From assembly GCA_938038645.1 (NCBI GenBank), contig CALHTA010000150.1, positions 1 to 6,715 on the forward strand: a DNA stretch of 6,715 nucleotides. Direction: 5' to 3'. This document shows, piece after piece, positions 1-6,674 of this stretch (the first letter of the stretch is position 1; each line of letters starts with the position of its first letter). The notes beneath the pieces were generated by a model. The model saw nothing but the letters and a program-made list of their open reading frames with translations, had not been told where the DNA came from and did no database searches. Position numbers and translations under genes: made by a program. Source of the DNA: an uncultured Thiotrichaceae bacterium (GTDB lineage: Bacteria; Pseudomonadota; Gammaproteobacteria; Thiotrichales; Thiotrichaceae).

Positions 1-203
1 ACACTAAAGCGATATCGACCATGGAAAGCTCGATAAATTTACCTGTGTATGAATGTCAAATCGGTTTCTTAAATTCAAACCAAATAATTATTACTGATGA
101 AGTGCTTACCCAAACAGTTTTGCTTGGTATGATAGGTAAAGCCCTTTATTCCCCCACTATGGTACTGAGGAAGCATAATGAAGATTGCTATATTGTCTCG
201 TAA
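1..203 (+). CDS. C-terminal fragment of an unidentified protein (5' end outside the window)
   Basis: This is the only plus-strand frame that stays open from the window edge, with codons starting at position 3. It gives about 66 residues before the TAA at 201-203; the other two frames hit stops early. The first ATG in view is at 21, but the frame is open before it, so the true start is probably outside. The frame overlaps the start of rimK by 26 bp, which is usual for translationally coupled neighbours. The visible part alternates short hydrophobic strands and contains VLLGM near residue 40 of the fragment. That recalls the hydrophobic-hydrophobic-Gly motif near the C-terminus of retropepsin-like peptidases, and such proteins (RimB family) often lie beside rimK. 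The rest does not match a typical RimB C-terminus well, so this is only a suggestion. It could also be a non-coding open stretch. Confidence 0.35.
   Translation, partial: TKAISTMESSINLPVYECQIGFLNSNQIIITDEVLTQTVLLGMIGKALYSPTMVLRKHNEDCYIVS
167..173 (+). promoter_or_regulatory. Ribosome binding site of rimK
   Basis: A purine-rich GAGGAAG lies four bases before the ATG at 178, inside the end of the upstream reading frame. It supports 178 as the rimK start and suggests translation coupled to the upstream gene. Confidence 0.6.
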
Positions 204-1083
204 CCCGCGATTGTATTCGACACGGCGTTTAATCGAGGCAGCAGAAGAACGCGGCCATGAGGTTGTCGTTTTGGATGTACTTCGTGTTTATATGAACATC
301 ACCAGTGGCAAACCAGAGATTCACTATAAAGGTGAAACGCTGGGAGGGTTTGATGCCGTTATTCCGCGTATAGGTGCTTCTGTGACGTTCTATGGAACGG
401 CAGTTTTGAGGCAGTTTGAAGTGATGGGGGTTTACCCTGTTAATGAGTCGGTTGCGGTTAACCGTTCACGTGACAAACTTCGCTCATTGCAACTATTGTC
501 TCGAAAAAGTGTAGGGATGCCAGTAACAGGCTTTTCACACTCACCCGATGATACGGATGACTTGTTGAATTTCATTGGTAAGCCTCCCTACGTAATCAAA
601 TTGCTAGAGGGTACTCAGGGTATTGGAGTAGTGCTTGCTGAAACGCGCAAAGCTGCTGAAAGTGTTATCGAGGCATTCAGAGGTTTGAAAGCACAAATTT
701 TAGTACAGGAATTTATTGCTGAAGCCGGTGGTGCTGATATTCGCTGTTTGGTTGTTGGTGGAAAAGTGGTTGCGGCGATGAAACGCCAAGCAAAAGAGGG
801 CGAGTTCCGTTCTAACTTACACCGAGGCGGCACAGCGACTTTGGTTAAATTAACACCTGAAGAGCGTGCAACGGCGGTGAATGCGGCTAAAATCATGGGC
901 CTTAATGTGGCGGGTGTGGATCTATTACGTTCCGATCGAGGGCCACTTGTGATGGAAGTTAACTCATCACCTGGTCTTGAAGGGATTGAGAGAGCATCTG
1001 AGAAAGATGTGGCGGGCTTGATCATCGAATTAATTGAGCGAAATGCTAAGCCAGGTCGCACCAAAACGAAGAACCGAGGCTAG
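178..1083 (+). CDS. rimK: RimK: ribosomal protein S6--L-glutamate ligase (ATP-grasp)
   Basis: RimK is a cytoplasmic ATP-grasp ligase that adds glutamate residues to the C-terminus of ribosomal protein S6, using ATP and forming an acyl-phosphate intermediate. The 301 residues match the usual length of about 300. The start [10 protein letters not shown] and the N-terminal region with [10 protein letters not shown] (57-66) are typical of the family. The ATP-grasp part shows K100, K141, the loop [10 protein letters not shown] (142-151), [13 protein letters not shown] (177-189), NLHRGG (213-218) and the metal-binding end D248, E260 and N262 in [13 protein letters not shown]. Every expected landmark is present, so the enzyme should be active. 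A good ribosome binding site supports the ATG. The upstream frame overlaps it and a GntR regulator follows after 10 bp, so all three may share a transcript. Homologues in the same superfamily (LysX, DdlB) are less likely given the close match throughout. Confidence 0.95.
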   Translation: MKIAILSRNPRLYSTRRLIEAAEERGHEVVVLDVLRVYMNITSGKPEIHYKGETLGGFDAVIPRIGASVTFYGTAVLRQFEVMGVYPVNESVAVNRSRDKLRSLQLLSRKSVGMPVTGFSHSPDDTDDLLNFIGKPPYVIKLLEGTQGIGVVLAETRKAAESVIEAFRGLKAQILVQEFIAEAGGADIRCLVVGGKVVAAMKRQAKEGEFRSNLHRGGTATLVKLTPEERATAVNAAKIMGLNVAGVDLLRSDRGPLVMEVNSSPGLEGIERASEKDVAGLIIELIERNAKPGRTKTKNRG

Positions 1084-1093
1084 TTCAGCCTGT

Positions 1094-1801
1094 ATGGCTA
1101 TGGCAAAGAACCAATATACCCTTTCTGTTTTTGAAAAAACGGATGACATTAATGTCAATCAATGGGTGTATCAGGTTCTTAGGCGTAGCATTATGTGTGG
1201 CGAAATAAGGCCGGGGATAGCGCTAACGATTCGAGGCTTGGCTGATAAATTAGATGTCAGCCCAATGCCGGTGCGTGAAGCTTTGCAAAAATTAGCGTCA
1301 CAAGCTGCGGTTGAAGTGAAAGACAATCGTCGCGTGATGGTCCCTTTAATCTCACCAGAGAAATTTAAAGAACTCTACGAGCTTCGCATTCTGCTAGAAA
1401 CTCATGCTGCCGAAAAAGCCTTGCCTTACATCGGTGCTAAACAAATAACCGAACTCAATCGATTGGATGCTCTCGTCGATAAAGCTTATGCGGATGGGGA
1501 TGTAATGCAGGGCAGCTTGGCCAATCAAGCGTTTCACCGCTATCTTTACAACCAAAACCCTATCCAGATTTCTTTGCCGATGATTGAAAGTTTGTGGCTG
1601 CAACTTGGGCCATTTGTGCGAATCGGTTTATCAAAGCTTGAAACGTATTACGACAATGATCGACATCAAGAAGCAATGGAAGCAATCAAAAAGCAAGATC
1701 CGACGGCCTTGAAGCAGGCAATTGAATCTGATATTCGTGATGGGATCTCACTGATTAAAGATGTCGATAAAATCTACCAAGACTTACGGGATCAAGAGTG
1801 A
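1094..1801 (+). CDS. GntR-family (FadR subfamily, FCD domain) transcriptional regulator
   Basis: This is a predicted DNA-binding repressor or activator of 235 residues. The N-terminal winged helix-turn-helix runs to about residue 85, with ADKLDVSPMPVREALQKLA (50-68) as the recognition region and a wing at VEVKDNRRVMV. The C-terminal FCD ligand domain (about 90-225) starts with ELYELRILLE (93-102) and contains QAFHRYL (145-151) and NDRHQEAMEAI (188-198). FCD domains usually bind a metal through Asp and His residues. H148 and H191 are kept, but the expected first Asp is N144 and the last His appears to be D213, so the site is altered. The frame also opens upstream at TTG 1034 and ATG 1043, inside rimK. 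I prefer ATG 1094 because the homologous part starts near residue 20 and a weak GAGG lies at 1076-1079; ATG 1100 is also possible. The ligand is unknown; the nearby polyamine genes suggest a polyamine-related signal, by inference only. Confidence 0.88.
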   Translation: MAMAKNQYTLSVFEKTDDINVNQWVYQVLRRSIMCGEIRPGIALTIRGLADKLDVSPMPVREALQKLASQAAVEVKDNRRVMVPLISPEKFKELYELRILLETHAAEKALPYIGAKQITELNRLDALVDKAYADGDVMQGSLANQAFHRYLYNQNPIQISLPMIESLWLQLGPFVRIGLSKLETYYDNDRHQEAMEAIKKQDPTALKQAIESDIRDGISLIKDVDKIYQDLRDQE

Positions 1802-1820
1802 ACCACGATAACTCTTGATC
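1790..1820. repeat. Perfect 10-bp inverted repeat at the convergent gene junction, possible terminator hairpin
   Basis: GATCAAGAGT at 1790-1799 is the exact reverse complement of ACTCTTGATC at 1811-1820, with an 11-base loop. It spans the stop codon of the regulator gene and ends 6 bp short of the efpL stop codon on the opposite strand. Its place between two converging genes fits a two-way transcription end or an mRNA-protecting hairpin. Neither side is followed by a run of T, so it is not a standard intrinsic terminator. Confidence 0.5.
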
Positions 1821-1826
1821 ACTTAG

Positions 1827-2402
1827 TTACTTAGAGTCAGCACGTCCTAAAAACTTACGTTCCTCGACATGAACTTTAATCGTGTCGCCCGTTGAAATAT
1901 GTTCTGGTACTGAAACCGTCAAACCCGTTGATAGAATTGCAGGCTTTGTCCTTGAAGTCGCTGAGCCCCCTTTGATTGAAGGGTCAGTTTCAACTATTTC
2001 TAATTCAACGTGTGTGGGTAGATCTAGTGCAACGGGCGCATCATCAACAATGACCACTTGAATGCCTTCAGTGGTGTCATTAATAAACAAAAGGTCGTCT
2101 TCAATAACATCTTTATTTAGGTTGTAAGGCGTGTAATCTTCCGTGTTCATAAACACGTATTCTTCACCGTCGATGTAAGAGAACATCACCGGAACACGCG
2201 TAAGGTCTGCCAGTTCCAACATATCTGAATCTTTAAAAGTTTGGTCAATCTTGTTGTTGCTAACCACTTCGTACATACGCATGCGGTAGAGGCTTCCACC
2301 TGAGCGGCCTTGAGGAACTGAGCGTTCGATGTCTCTAACGATATAAGTTTGATCGTTGAAATTAACCGCAGTGTTCTTCTTGATTTCACTAGCCTTAGGC
2401 AT
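1827..2402 (-). CDS. efpL: EfpL (YeiP): elongation factor P-like protein
   Basis: EfpL is a paralogue of elongation factor P that binds the ribosome between the P and E sites and helps it pass proline-rich and other stalling motifs. The 191 residues match the family length and three-domain layout: a KOW-like N-terminal domain starting [10 protein letters not shown], then two OB domains. Marks shared with E. coli YeiP include [19 protein letters not shown] in the middle, [12 protein letters not shown], and the C-terminal block [17 protein letters not shown] ending in [10 protein letters not shown]. The loop that carries the modified lysine in EF-P reads [13 protein letters not shown], placing Arg33 at the tip as in E. 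coli YeiP, so EpmA-type lysylation is not expected. AGGA eight bases before the ATG supports the start. The gene follows the oxidase gene by 63 bp in the same direction and converges with the GntR gene. Confidence 0.95.
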   Translation of the reverse strand: MPKASEIKKNTAVNFNDQTYIVRDIERSVPQGRSGGSLYRMRMYEVVSNNKIDQTFKDSDMLELADLTRVPVMFSYIDGEEYVFMNTEDYTPYNLNKDVIEDDLLFINDTTEGIQVVIVDDAPVALDLPTHVELEIVETDPSIKGGSATSRTKPAILSTGLTVSVPEHISTGDTIKVHVEERKFLGRADSK

Positions 2403-2433
2403 TGTATGTTCCTGATTTTGTTGATTCTTAGTG

Positions 2434-2457
2434 GCGGTATTGTAGCCGATGAACCGC
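2434..2457. repeat. Small inverted repeat in the oxidase-efpL gap
   Basis: GCGGT at 2434-2438 pairs with ACCGC at 2453-2457 around a 14-base loop, in the 63-bp gap between the oxidase stop and the efpL start. The loop holds TACAAT on the minus strand (2444 to 2439), which resembles a -10 box about 36 bp before the efpL start codon. I find no convincing -35 box upstream. This may be a weak efpL promoter, a weak hairpin, or chance. Confidence 0.2.
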
Positions 2458-2465
2458 AGTGGGAT

Positions 2466-3791
2466 CTATAATTTATCGCGTAAAGAATAATAGGTCATCG
2501 CCAATACTAATAGCGGCCAGCGCAGACTAGTGCCACCGGGAAACGGATAGGTTTTCAATTTCGCCATCGTATCAAAGTTGGCGAGTTTCCCATCGATCAT
2601 ATCCGCCATGATTTTCCCAGCCATGGTTGCCATTGCAACTCCGTGGCCTGAGTAACCACTGGCAGAAAGTACACTGTCAGAAACCTTTGCAAAGTAGGGC
2701 ATGCGACTTACTGTGATGGCCAGAGTACCGCCCCAACCATAATCGATTTTGGTATTGTCGAGCTGCGGGTAAATAGACAGCATATGCTTTCGCACAAAGC
2801 TTTTAATGTCTGGTGGGAATTGGAAGCTGTAATTTTCACCACCGCCAAACAGCATGCGTTTGTCAGCACTCAATCGAAAATAATTCACCACAAAACGAGA
2901 ATCAGCGACGGCATGATTATCACGAATCAAATGACTTGCTAATTCATCTGTCAGCGGTTCAGTGGCGATAATATAATTATTGATCGGCATCACACGTGAG
3001 GCGACTTTCTTATTCAGCTTATCAAGATAACCGTTACAGGCAAGCAATACGTGCTTTGCTCGAATGTCTCCATCCGCCGTTTTAACGTGGACGTTATCAC
3101 TACCAGTCTGCTGATAACTCAATACCGGTGATTCTTGATAAATCGTGACGCCCGCTGCTGAAGCCGCCTTAGCGAGTCCAAGCGCGTAGTTAAGAGGATG
3201 CAAATGAGCAGCACCCATATCCAGCGAACCCCCATAATAGGATTCAGAACCTACCTGCTGCTGTATTTCCGCTTTGTCGAGATATCGGACTTTGTCATAG
3301 CCATAGTCTTTTTGCAGCTTTTCAGTATATTCACGCGTTTCTTTTAGGTATCGCTCACGATGATCTGCATGAATAATTCCGTCGGTTAAATCACAGTCTA
3401 TATTGTGTTCATTTATCAGCTGACGACAAAGCTCATTTGCCTCCTGAGCAATATTCCAAAGAGCGTGCGCTTCCGCTTTGCCATATTGAGATTCAAGGTC
3501 ATCTTGGCCGCTGCGCATGTCACTGCCTAGCTGTCCACCGTTGCGCCCTGAAGCTCCCCAGCCAACACGATGTGCATCGAGTAACGTGACAGCATAGCCT
3601 GCTTTAGCGAGATGCAATGCCGCTGATAGCCCGGTGAAACCCGCTCCGATAATGCAAACGTCAGCTGTTTCCGCACCCTTTAATTTGGGGTGCTGAGGGA
3701 CTTCATTCGCGCTGGCAAAATAATAAGAGTCAGGGTATTCCCCAGCTTTATCATTACTGTAGAGAAAACCCTTTTTTTGTGCAGTGGTCAT
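2466..3791 (-). CDS. puuB: FAD-dependent gamma-glutamylputrescine oxidase-like enzyme (PuuB/OrdL family)
   Basis: This is a DAO-family flavoenzyme of 441 residues, close to PuuB at about 426. PuuB oxidises gamma-glutamylputrescine to gamma-glutamyl-aminobutyraldehyde, releasing ammonia and hydrogen peroxide. A leader of about 40 residues contains YPDSYYFASAN. The Rossmann FAD motif follows as IIGAGFTGLSAALHLAKAG (47-65), then the family signature GWGASGRNGGQLG (77-89). The middle carries the substrate domain, and the C-terminal part has GYGWGGTLAITVSR-like flavin contacts (DYGWGGTLAIT) and GYSGHGVAMATMAGK, typical of PuuB/OrdL. The last 20 residues are hydrophobic, around WPLLVLAMTYY, which may pack at a surface and is not a clear membrane span. 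The gene starts three bases after the aminotransferase stop with only a weak ribosome binding site, so translation is probably coupled. The substrate could be another amine, because OrdL relatives vary, but the synthetase upstream in the operon favours a gamma-glutamylamine. Confidence 0.85.
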   Translation of the reverse strand: MTTAQKKGFLYSNDKAGEYPDSYYFASANEVPQHPKLKGAETADVCIIGAGFTGLSAALHLAKAGYAVTLLDAHRVGWGASGRNGGQLGSDMRSGQDDLESQYGKAEAHALWNIAQEANELCRQLINEHNIDCDLTDGIIHADHRERYLKETREYTEKLQKDYGYDKVRYLDKAEIQQQVGSESYYGGSLDMGAAHLHPLNYALGLAKAASAAGVTIYQESPVLSYQQTGSDNVHVKTADGDIRAKHVLLACNGYLDKLNKKVASRVMPINNYIIATEPLTDELASHLIRDNHAVADSRFVVNYFRLSADKRMLFGGGENYSFQFPPDIKSFVRKHMLSIYPQLDNTKIDYGWGGTLAITVSRMPYFAKVSDSVLSASGYSGHGVAMATMAGKIMADMIDGKLANFDTMAKLKTYPFPGGTSLRWPLLVLAMTYYSLRDKL

Positions 3792-3794
3792 TGC

Positions 3795-5180
3795 TTATAA
3801 GTAGCCTGCTTGCTTAGCGGCTTCATAGGTTAAATCAAGCACCTTGCGGGCTTTTTCGATTAACTCATCCGCTTCAGCGTGGCTCAGTATAAGCGGGGGT
3901 GAGATAATCATCGTATCGCCGACATGACGCATAATTAAACCATTGTTAAAGCAAAATTCACGGCAGATTAGTCCAACCGTGCCTTTCTTTACTGCAAAAG
4001 GAGCCCTGATGGATTTATCGGGTGTTAGTTCTAGTGCGCCCATCAAGCCAACAATTCTAGATTCACCAATGAGGGGATGATCGCCTAAGGCTAACCAACG
4101 TTCCTGAAAGTAAGGACCGATGTCGTTTTTGACATAGTTAGGCAGATCTTCACGCTCCATAATCTCAAGCACCGCAAGAGCCGCCGCGCAGGTAGCAGGG
4201 TGTCCGGAATAGGTATAGCCATGCTCAAATTCACCACCGTTAATGATCACATCCGCCATACGGTCACTTAACATCACGCCACCGATAGGTAGGTAGCCTG
4301 AGCTCAGTGCTTTAGCGATTGAAATAATGTCTGGTTTGATTTGATACTTCTCACTGGCAAACCACTCACCGGTTCTACCAAAGCCGGTGATAACTTCATC
4401 AGCCACCAGCAATATTTCATATTGATCACAGATGCGTTGAATTTCAGGCCAGTAAGAATCGGGTGGAGGAATAACGCCACCGGCGCCTTGAATCGGCTCA
4501 GCGATGAACGCAGCAATGCGATCTTCACCCATCTCAAGGATTTTTTCTTCAAGTTCTCTGGCGCGTTGTAAACCAAACTCATCCGGCGTTAAATCGCCAC
4601 CTTCGCCATACCAGTAGGGCTGGTTGATGTGGACGATGTTTTCAATCGGTAGATCACCTTGCTCATGCATATAGGTCATGCCGCCTAAGCTTGCACCCGC
4701 AACGGTTGAACCGTGATAGGCATTCTTTCGTGAAATGATGACTTTCTTATCTTGCTTGCCTTTTGCTGACCAATAATGGCGCACCATGCGGACAACCGTG
4801 TCGTTAGACTCAGATCCACCACTGGTAAAAAAAGTGTGATTAATGTGCGCAGGCGATAATTCAGCAAGCTTTGCTGCCAACTTAGTCACCGGCTGATGAG
4901 TCGTCTGAAAGAAAGTGTTGTAATAAGGCAGCTCGCGCATTTGTGCTGAAACGGCATCCGCCACCTCATCACGACCATAACCAACGGCCATACACCATAG
5001 CCCGGCCATGCCATCGAGTAATTTATTACCCTCATTGTCCCAAACGTAAACGCCTTTTCCTTTGGTGATGACGCGGGCACCTTTTTGGTTTAGCTCTTTA
5101 GTGTCTGTAAACGGGTGAAGATGATGCGCGGCATCCTGCGCCTGAGTAACATTATCGTGCGTTGGTGGATTTGAAGTCAT
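3795..5180 (-). CDS. spuC: Class III PLP aminotransferase, SpuC-like polyamine (putrescine):pyruvate aminotransferase
   Basis: This fold-type I aminotransferase has 461 residues. It is close to P. aeruginosa SpuC (about 456), which moves the amino group of putrescine, and to a lesser degree other amines, to pyruvate. Landmarks in order are LHPFTDTKELNQKGARVI near residue 21, DGMAGLWCMAVGYGR (56-70), the phosphate-binding SGGSESND (120-127), the ring-stacking YHG (155-157), AEPIQGAGG (227-235), D261 in ADEVITGFGRTGEW for the pyridine nitrogen, and K290 in SIAKALSSGYLPIGG as the Schiff-base lysine. EFEHGYTYSGHP (317-328) and R418 in IMRHVGDTMIISPPL complete the set. All catalytic residues are present. 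AGGA eight bases upstream supports the ATG. The gene lies between the synthetase (44 bp) and the oxidase (3 bp) in one direction. Related omega-aminotransferases act on beta-alanine or taurine, so the exact amine is inferred from context and similarity. Confidence 0.88.
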   Translation of the reverse strand: MTSNPPTHDNVTQAQDAAHHLHPFTDTKELNQKGARVITKGKGVYVWDNEGNKLLDGMAGLWCMAVGYGRDEVADAVSAQMRELPYYNTFFQTTHQPVTKLAAKLAELSPAHINHTFFTSGGSESNDTVVRMVRHYWSAKGKQDKKVIISRKNAYHGSTVAGASLGGMTYMHEQGDLPIENIVHINQPYWYGEGGDLTPDEFGLQRARELEEKILEMGEDRIAAFIAEPIQGAGGVIPPPDSYWPEIQRICDQYEILLVADEVITGFGRTGEWFASEKYQIKPDIISIAKALSSGYLPIGGVMLSDRMADVIINGGEFEHGYTYSGHPATCAAALAVLEIMEREDLPNYVKNDIGPYFQERWLALGDHPLIGESRIVGLMGALELTPDKSIRAPFAVKKGTVGLICREFCFNNGLIMRHVGDTMIISPPLILSHAEADELIEKARKVLDLTYEAAKQAGYL

Positions 5181-5202
5181 GGTTATATCCTAATTCTATA
5201 TG

Positions 5203-5223
5203 GCCGTGTGATTTATTAACGGC
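5203..5223 (-). repeat. Short hairpin between the synthetase and aminotransferase genes
   Basis: A 5-bp inverted repeat, GCCGT at 5203-5207 with ACGGC at 5219-5223 and an 11-base loop, lies in the 44-bp gap just after the synthetase stop codon. It has no T run after it. It may be an mRNA processing or stability element that changes the ratio of the two enzymes, or chance. Confidence 0.2.
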
Positions 5224-5224
5224 T

Positions 5225-6601
5225 CTAAACGGTCAGTAGCAAGTGTTCACGTTCCCACGGGCTGACGACCATCATGTGTTCATTAAATTCGTGTTCTTTC
5301 AAGGCTTTGTATACATTGCAGAATGATTGCCCGAGCAGCTCCTGGAGCTCTGTTGCTTTATCAAACATAATCAGAGATTCTAGTAAGCCCCGAGGAAGCC
5401 CAAACGGCTCTTCATGCGCATCCCCTTTAAACTCTTTCTGGCACATATTTTGTTGCACCATTCCTAAGTAACCCGTCGCTAAACTCGCCGCTATCGCTAG
5501 GTAGGGGTTGGTATCCATGCCAGCAATTCTATTTTCAACTCGCCTAGAGTTCGGTCCACTATTAGGCACGCGTAAACCTGCTGAACGATTGTCTTTTGAC
5601 CATTTCAGATTGATAGGTGCAGAATCTTCAGTGGTAAAACGACGATAGGAGTTTACGTAGGGTGCTAGTAAACAGCTCGCTGGTCCGAGGTACTTTTGTT
5701 GTCCACCAATGAAGTGATGGAATAGTTCGGTTGCGTTGCCCGCTTCGTCGCTGAAAATATTTTTACCCGTTTTTCTATCAACAACACTCTGGTGAATGTG
5801 CATCGCACTGCCAGGATGGCTGCTCATAGGTTTAGCCATAAAGGTGGCGTAGCAATCATGGCGCATCGCTGCTTCACGTATCAAACGCTTAAAGACAAAC
5901 ACCTGATCCGCCATTAGCATGGGGTCACCGTGCACCATGTTAATTTCTAACTGAGCGGGACCTCCTTCTTGGGTGAGCGTATCTATCTCAAGGCACTGAG
6001 CTTCCGCAAACTTATAGATGTCTTCAATGATCGGTTCATATTCATCAATTGCCATCATTGAAAATGACTGACGACCCACACTTTGGCGGCCAGAGCGACC
6101 AACGGGTGGACGAAGTGGCTCATCTGGGTTGACGTTCTTTTCAGTGAGATAAAACTCAATTTCCGGTGCAACAACGGGCTTCCATCCTTTGGCCGCATAG
6201 CAATCCAATATGCGTCTGAGTACATGACGAGGAGAGCAAGAGACGGGTCGGCCATCTTGGAAGTACAAATCGTGTATCACCATCAGGCTAGGCGATCTTG
6301 CCCACGGCAAAGAACGCAGTGTGCTGAAGTCTGGGACTAACTTGACGTCGACTTCAGTCATATACTCATCAGAGTCGAACTCAAAGTAATCACCAGTGAT
6401 ACTTTGAAAGAAAATGCTGTAGGGAAGGAAAGTCTGATTAAGAGAGCTAAATTTGCTGGCAGGCATTAGCTTGCCACGAGCCACTCCATGAATGTCTGAG
6501 ATGGTGCATTCCACCTCATCGATATGGTGGGTGTTTATTAGGTTTCTTAACTCTTCAGGAGAATCAGATTGTAGCGATATCGGTGTCTCACGGTTTGGCA
6601 T
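5225..6601 (-). CDS. Glutamine synthetase-like gamma-glutamylpolyamine synthetase (SpuI/PauA/PuuA family)
   Basis: This ATP-dependent ligase joins the gamma-carboxyl of glutamate to an amino group of putrescine or another polyamine, the first step of the gamma-glutamylation route. From the ATG at 6601 it has 458 residues, near the 450-470 of the family. Numbered from the longer frame starting at 6661 (subtract 20 for this start), it shows an N-terminal beta-grasp part with ECTISDIHGVARGK (51-64), the metal-binding E167 and E169 in VAPEIEFYL, PAQLEINMVHGD (235-246), H288 in GSAMHIHQS, YRRF (339-342), R359 and R364 in NRSAGLRV, and RRVENRIAGMDTNPYLA (373-389). The block from APEIEFYL through GRQSFS and KPMSSHPGSAMHIHQSVVD closely resembles P. 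aeruginosa SpuI, more than E. coli PuuA. The start at 6601 has GAAGGA before it, while the ATG at 6661 has no ribosome binding site and falls between the predicted promoter boxes. Substrate range is inferred. Confidence 0.88.
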   Translation of the reverse strand: MPNRETPISLQSDSPEELRNLINTHHIDEVECTISDIHGVARGKLMPASKFSSLNQTFLPYSIFFQSITGDYFEFDSDEYMTEVDVKLVPDFSTLRSLPWARSPSLMVIHDLYFQDGRPVSCSPRHVLRRILDCYAAKGWKPVVAPEIEFYLTEKNVNPDEPLRPPVGRSGRQSVGRQSFSMMAIDEYEPIIEDIYKFAEAQCLEIDTLTQEGGPAQLEINMVHGDPMLMADQVFVFKRLIREAAMRHDCYATFMAKPMSSHPGSAMHIHQSVVDRKTGKNIFSDEAGNATELFHHFIGGQQKYLGPASCLLAPYVNSYRRFTTEDSAPINLKWSKDNRSAGLRVPNSGPNSRRVENRIAGMDTNPYLAIAASLATGYLGMVQQNMCQKEFKGDAHEEPFGLPRGLLESLIMFDKATELQELLGQSFCNVYKALKEHEFNEHMMVVSPWEREHLLLTV

Positions 6602-6604
6602 AAA

Positions 6605-6610
6605 TCCTTC
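6605..6610 (-). promoter_or_regulatory. Ribosome binding site deciding the synthetase start
   Basis: The minus strand reads GAAGGATTTATG here, a Shine-Dalgarno-like box three bases before the ATG at 6601. The spacing is short, but the alternative ATG at 6661 is preceded by TTTTAACA with no such box. This supports removing the first 20 codons of the longer frame. Confidence 0.6.
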
Positions 6611-6636
6611 AGGTGACTGAGATAATAGAATTATTT

Positions 6637-6646
6637 TGTGATCACA
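6637..6646. promoter_or_regulatory. Palindrome TGTGATCACA, candidate operator of the polyamine operon
   Basis: A perfect 10-bp palindrome lies directly downstream of, and overlaps by one base, the predicted -10 box, so it covers the expected transcription start. It has the GT...AC form seen in many operators of FadR-subfamily GntR repressors. A bound protein here would block transcription. It is not a CRP site, because the TGTGA and TCACA halves have no six-base spacer. That the GntR regulator at 1094-1801 binds it is inference. Confidence 0.4.
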
Positions 6647-6674
6647 TTTTGGTTGGGGCATTGTTAAAAGTCAA
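6646..6674 (-). promoter_or_regulatory. Sigma-70-like promoter of the synthetase-aminotransferase-oxidase operon
   Basis: On the minus strand, TTGACT (6674 to 6669) matches the -35 consensus at five of six bases. CAAAAT (6651 to 6646) matches the -10 consensus at four of six, with a 17-base spacer. Transcription would start near 6639, giving a leader of about 40 bases before the ATG at 6601. The -10 box is weak, which would suit a regulated promoter. Confidence 0.5.

Noticed and set aside
120..150. Promoter for rimK (TTGCTT and TTTATT)
   Set aside because: The boxes match poorly and are 19 bases apart, within a probable coding frame; co-transcription from upstream is more likely.
615..1064. 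149-codon open frame antisense to rimK
   Set aside because: It mirrors the reading frame of a well-conserved gene, its product resembles no family I know, and it has no separate support.
1034..1093. Longer N-terminus of the GntR regulator from TTG 1034 or ATG 1043
   Set aside because: These starts lie inside rimK, the extra residues do not look like a GntR N-terminus, and ATG 1094 leaves a normal-length protein.
4304..4582. Overlapping open frames on both strands inside the aminotransferase gene
   Set aside because: The aminotransferase frame carries the catalytic motifs here, so the others are by-products of its codon use.
6055..6340. Open frames on both strands within the synthetase gene
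   Set aside because: They overlap the conserved APEIEFYL to GRQSFS region of the real frame and show no domain of their own.
6637..6646. CRP (cAMP receptor protein) binding site
   Set aside because: TGTGA and TCACA are both present but directly joined; CRP needs about six bases between them.
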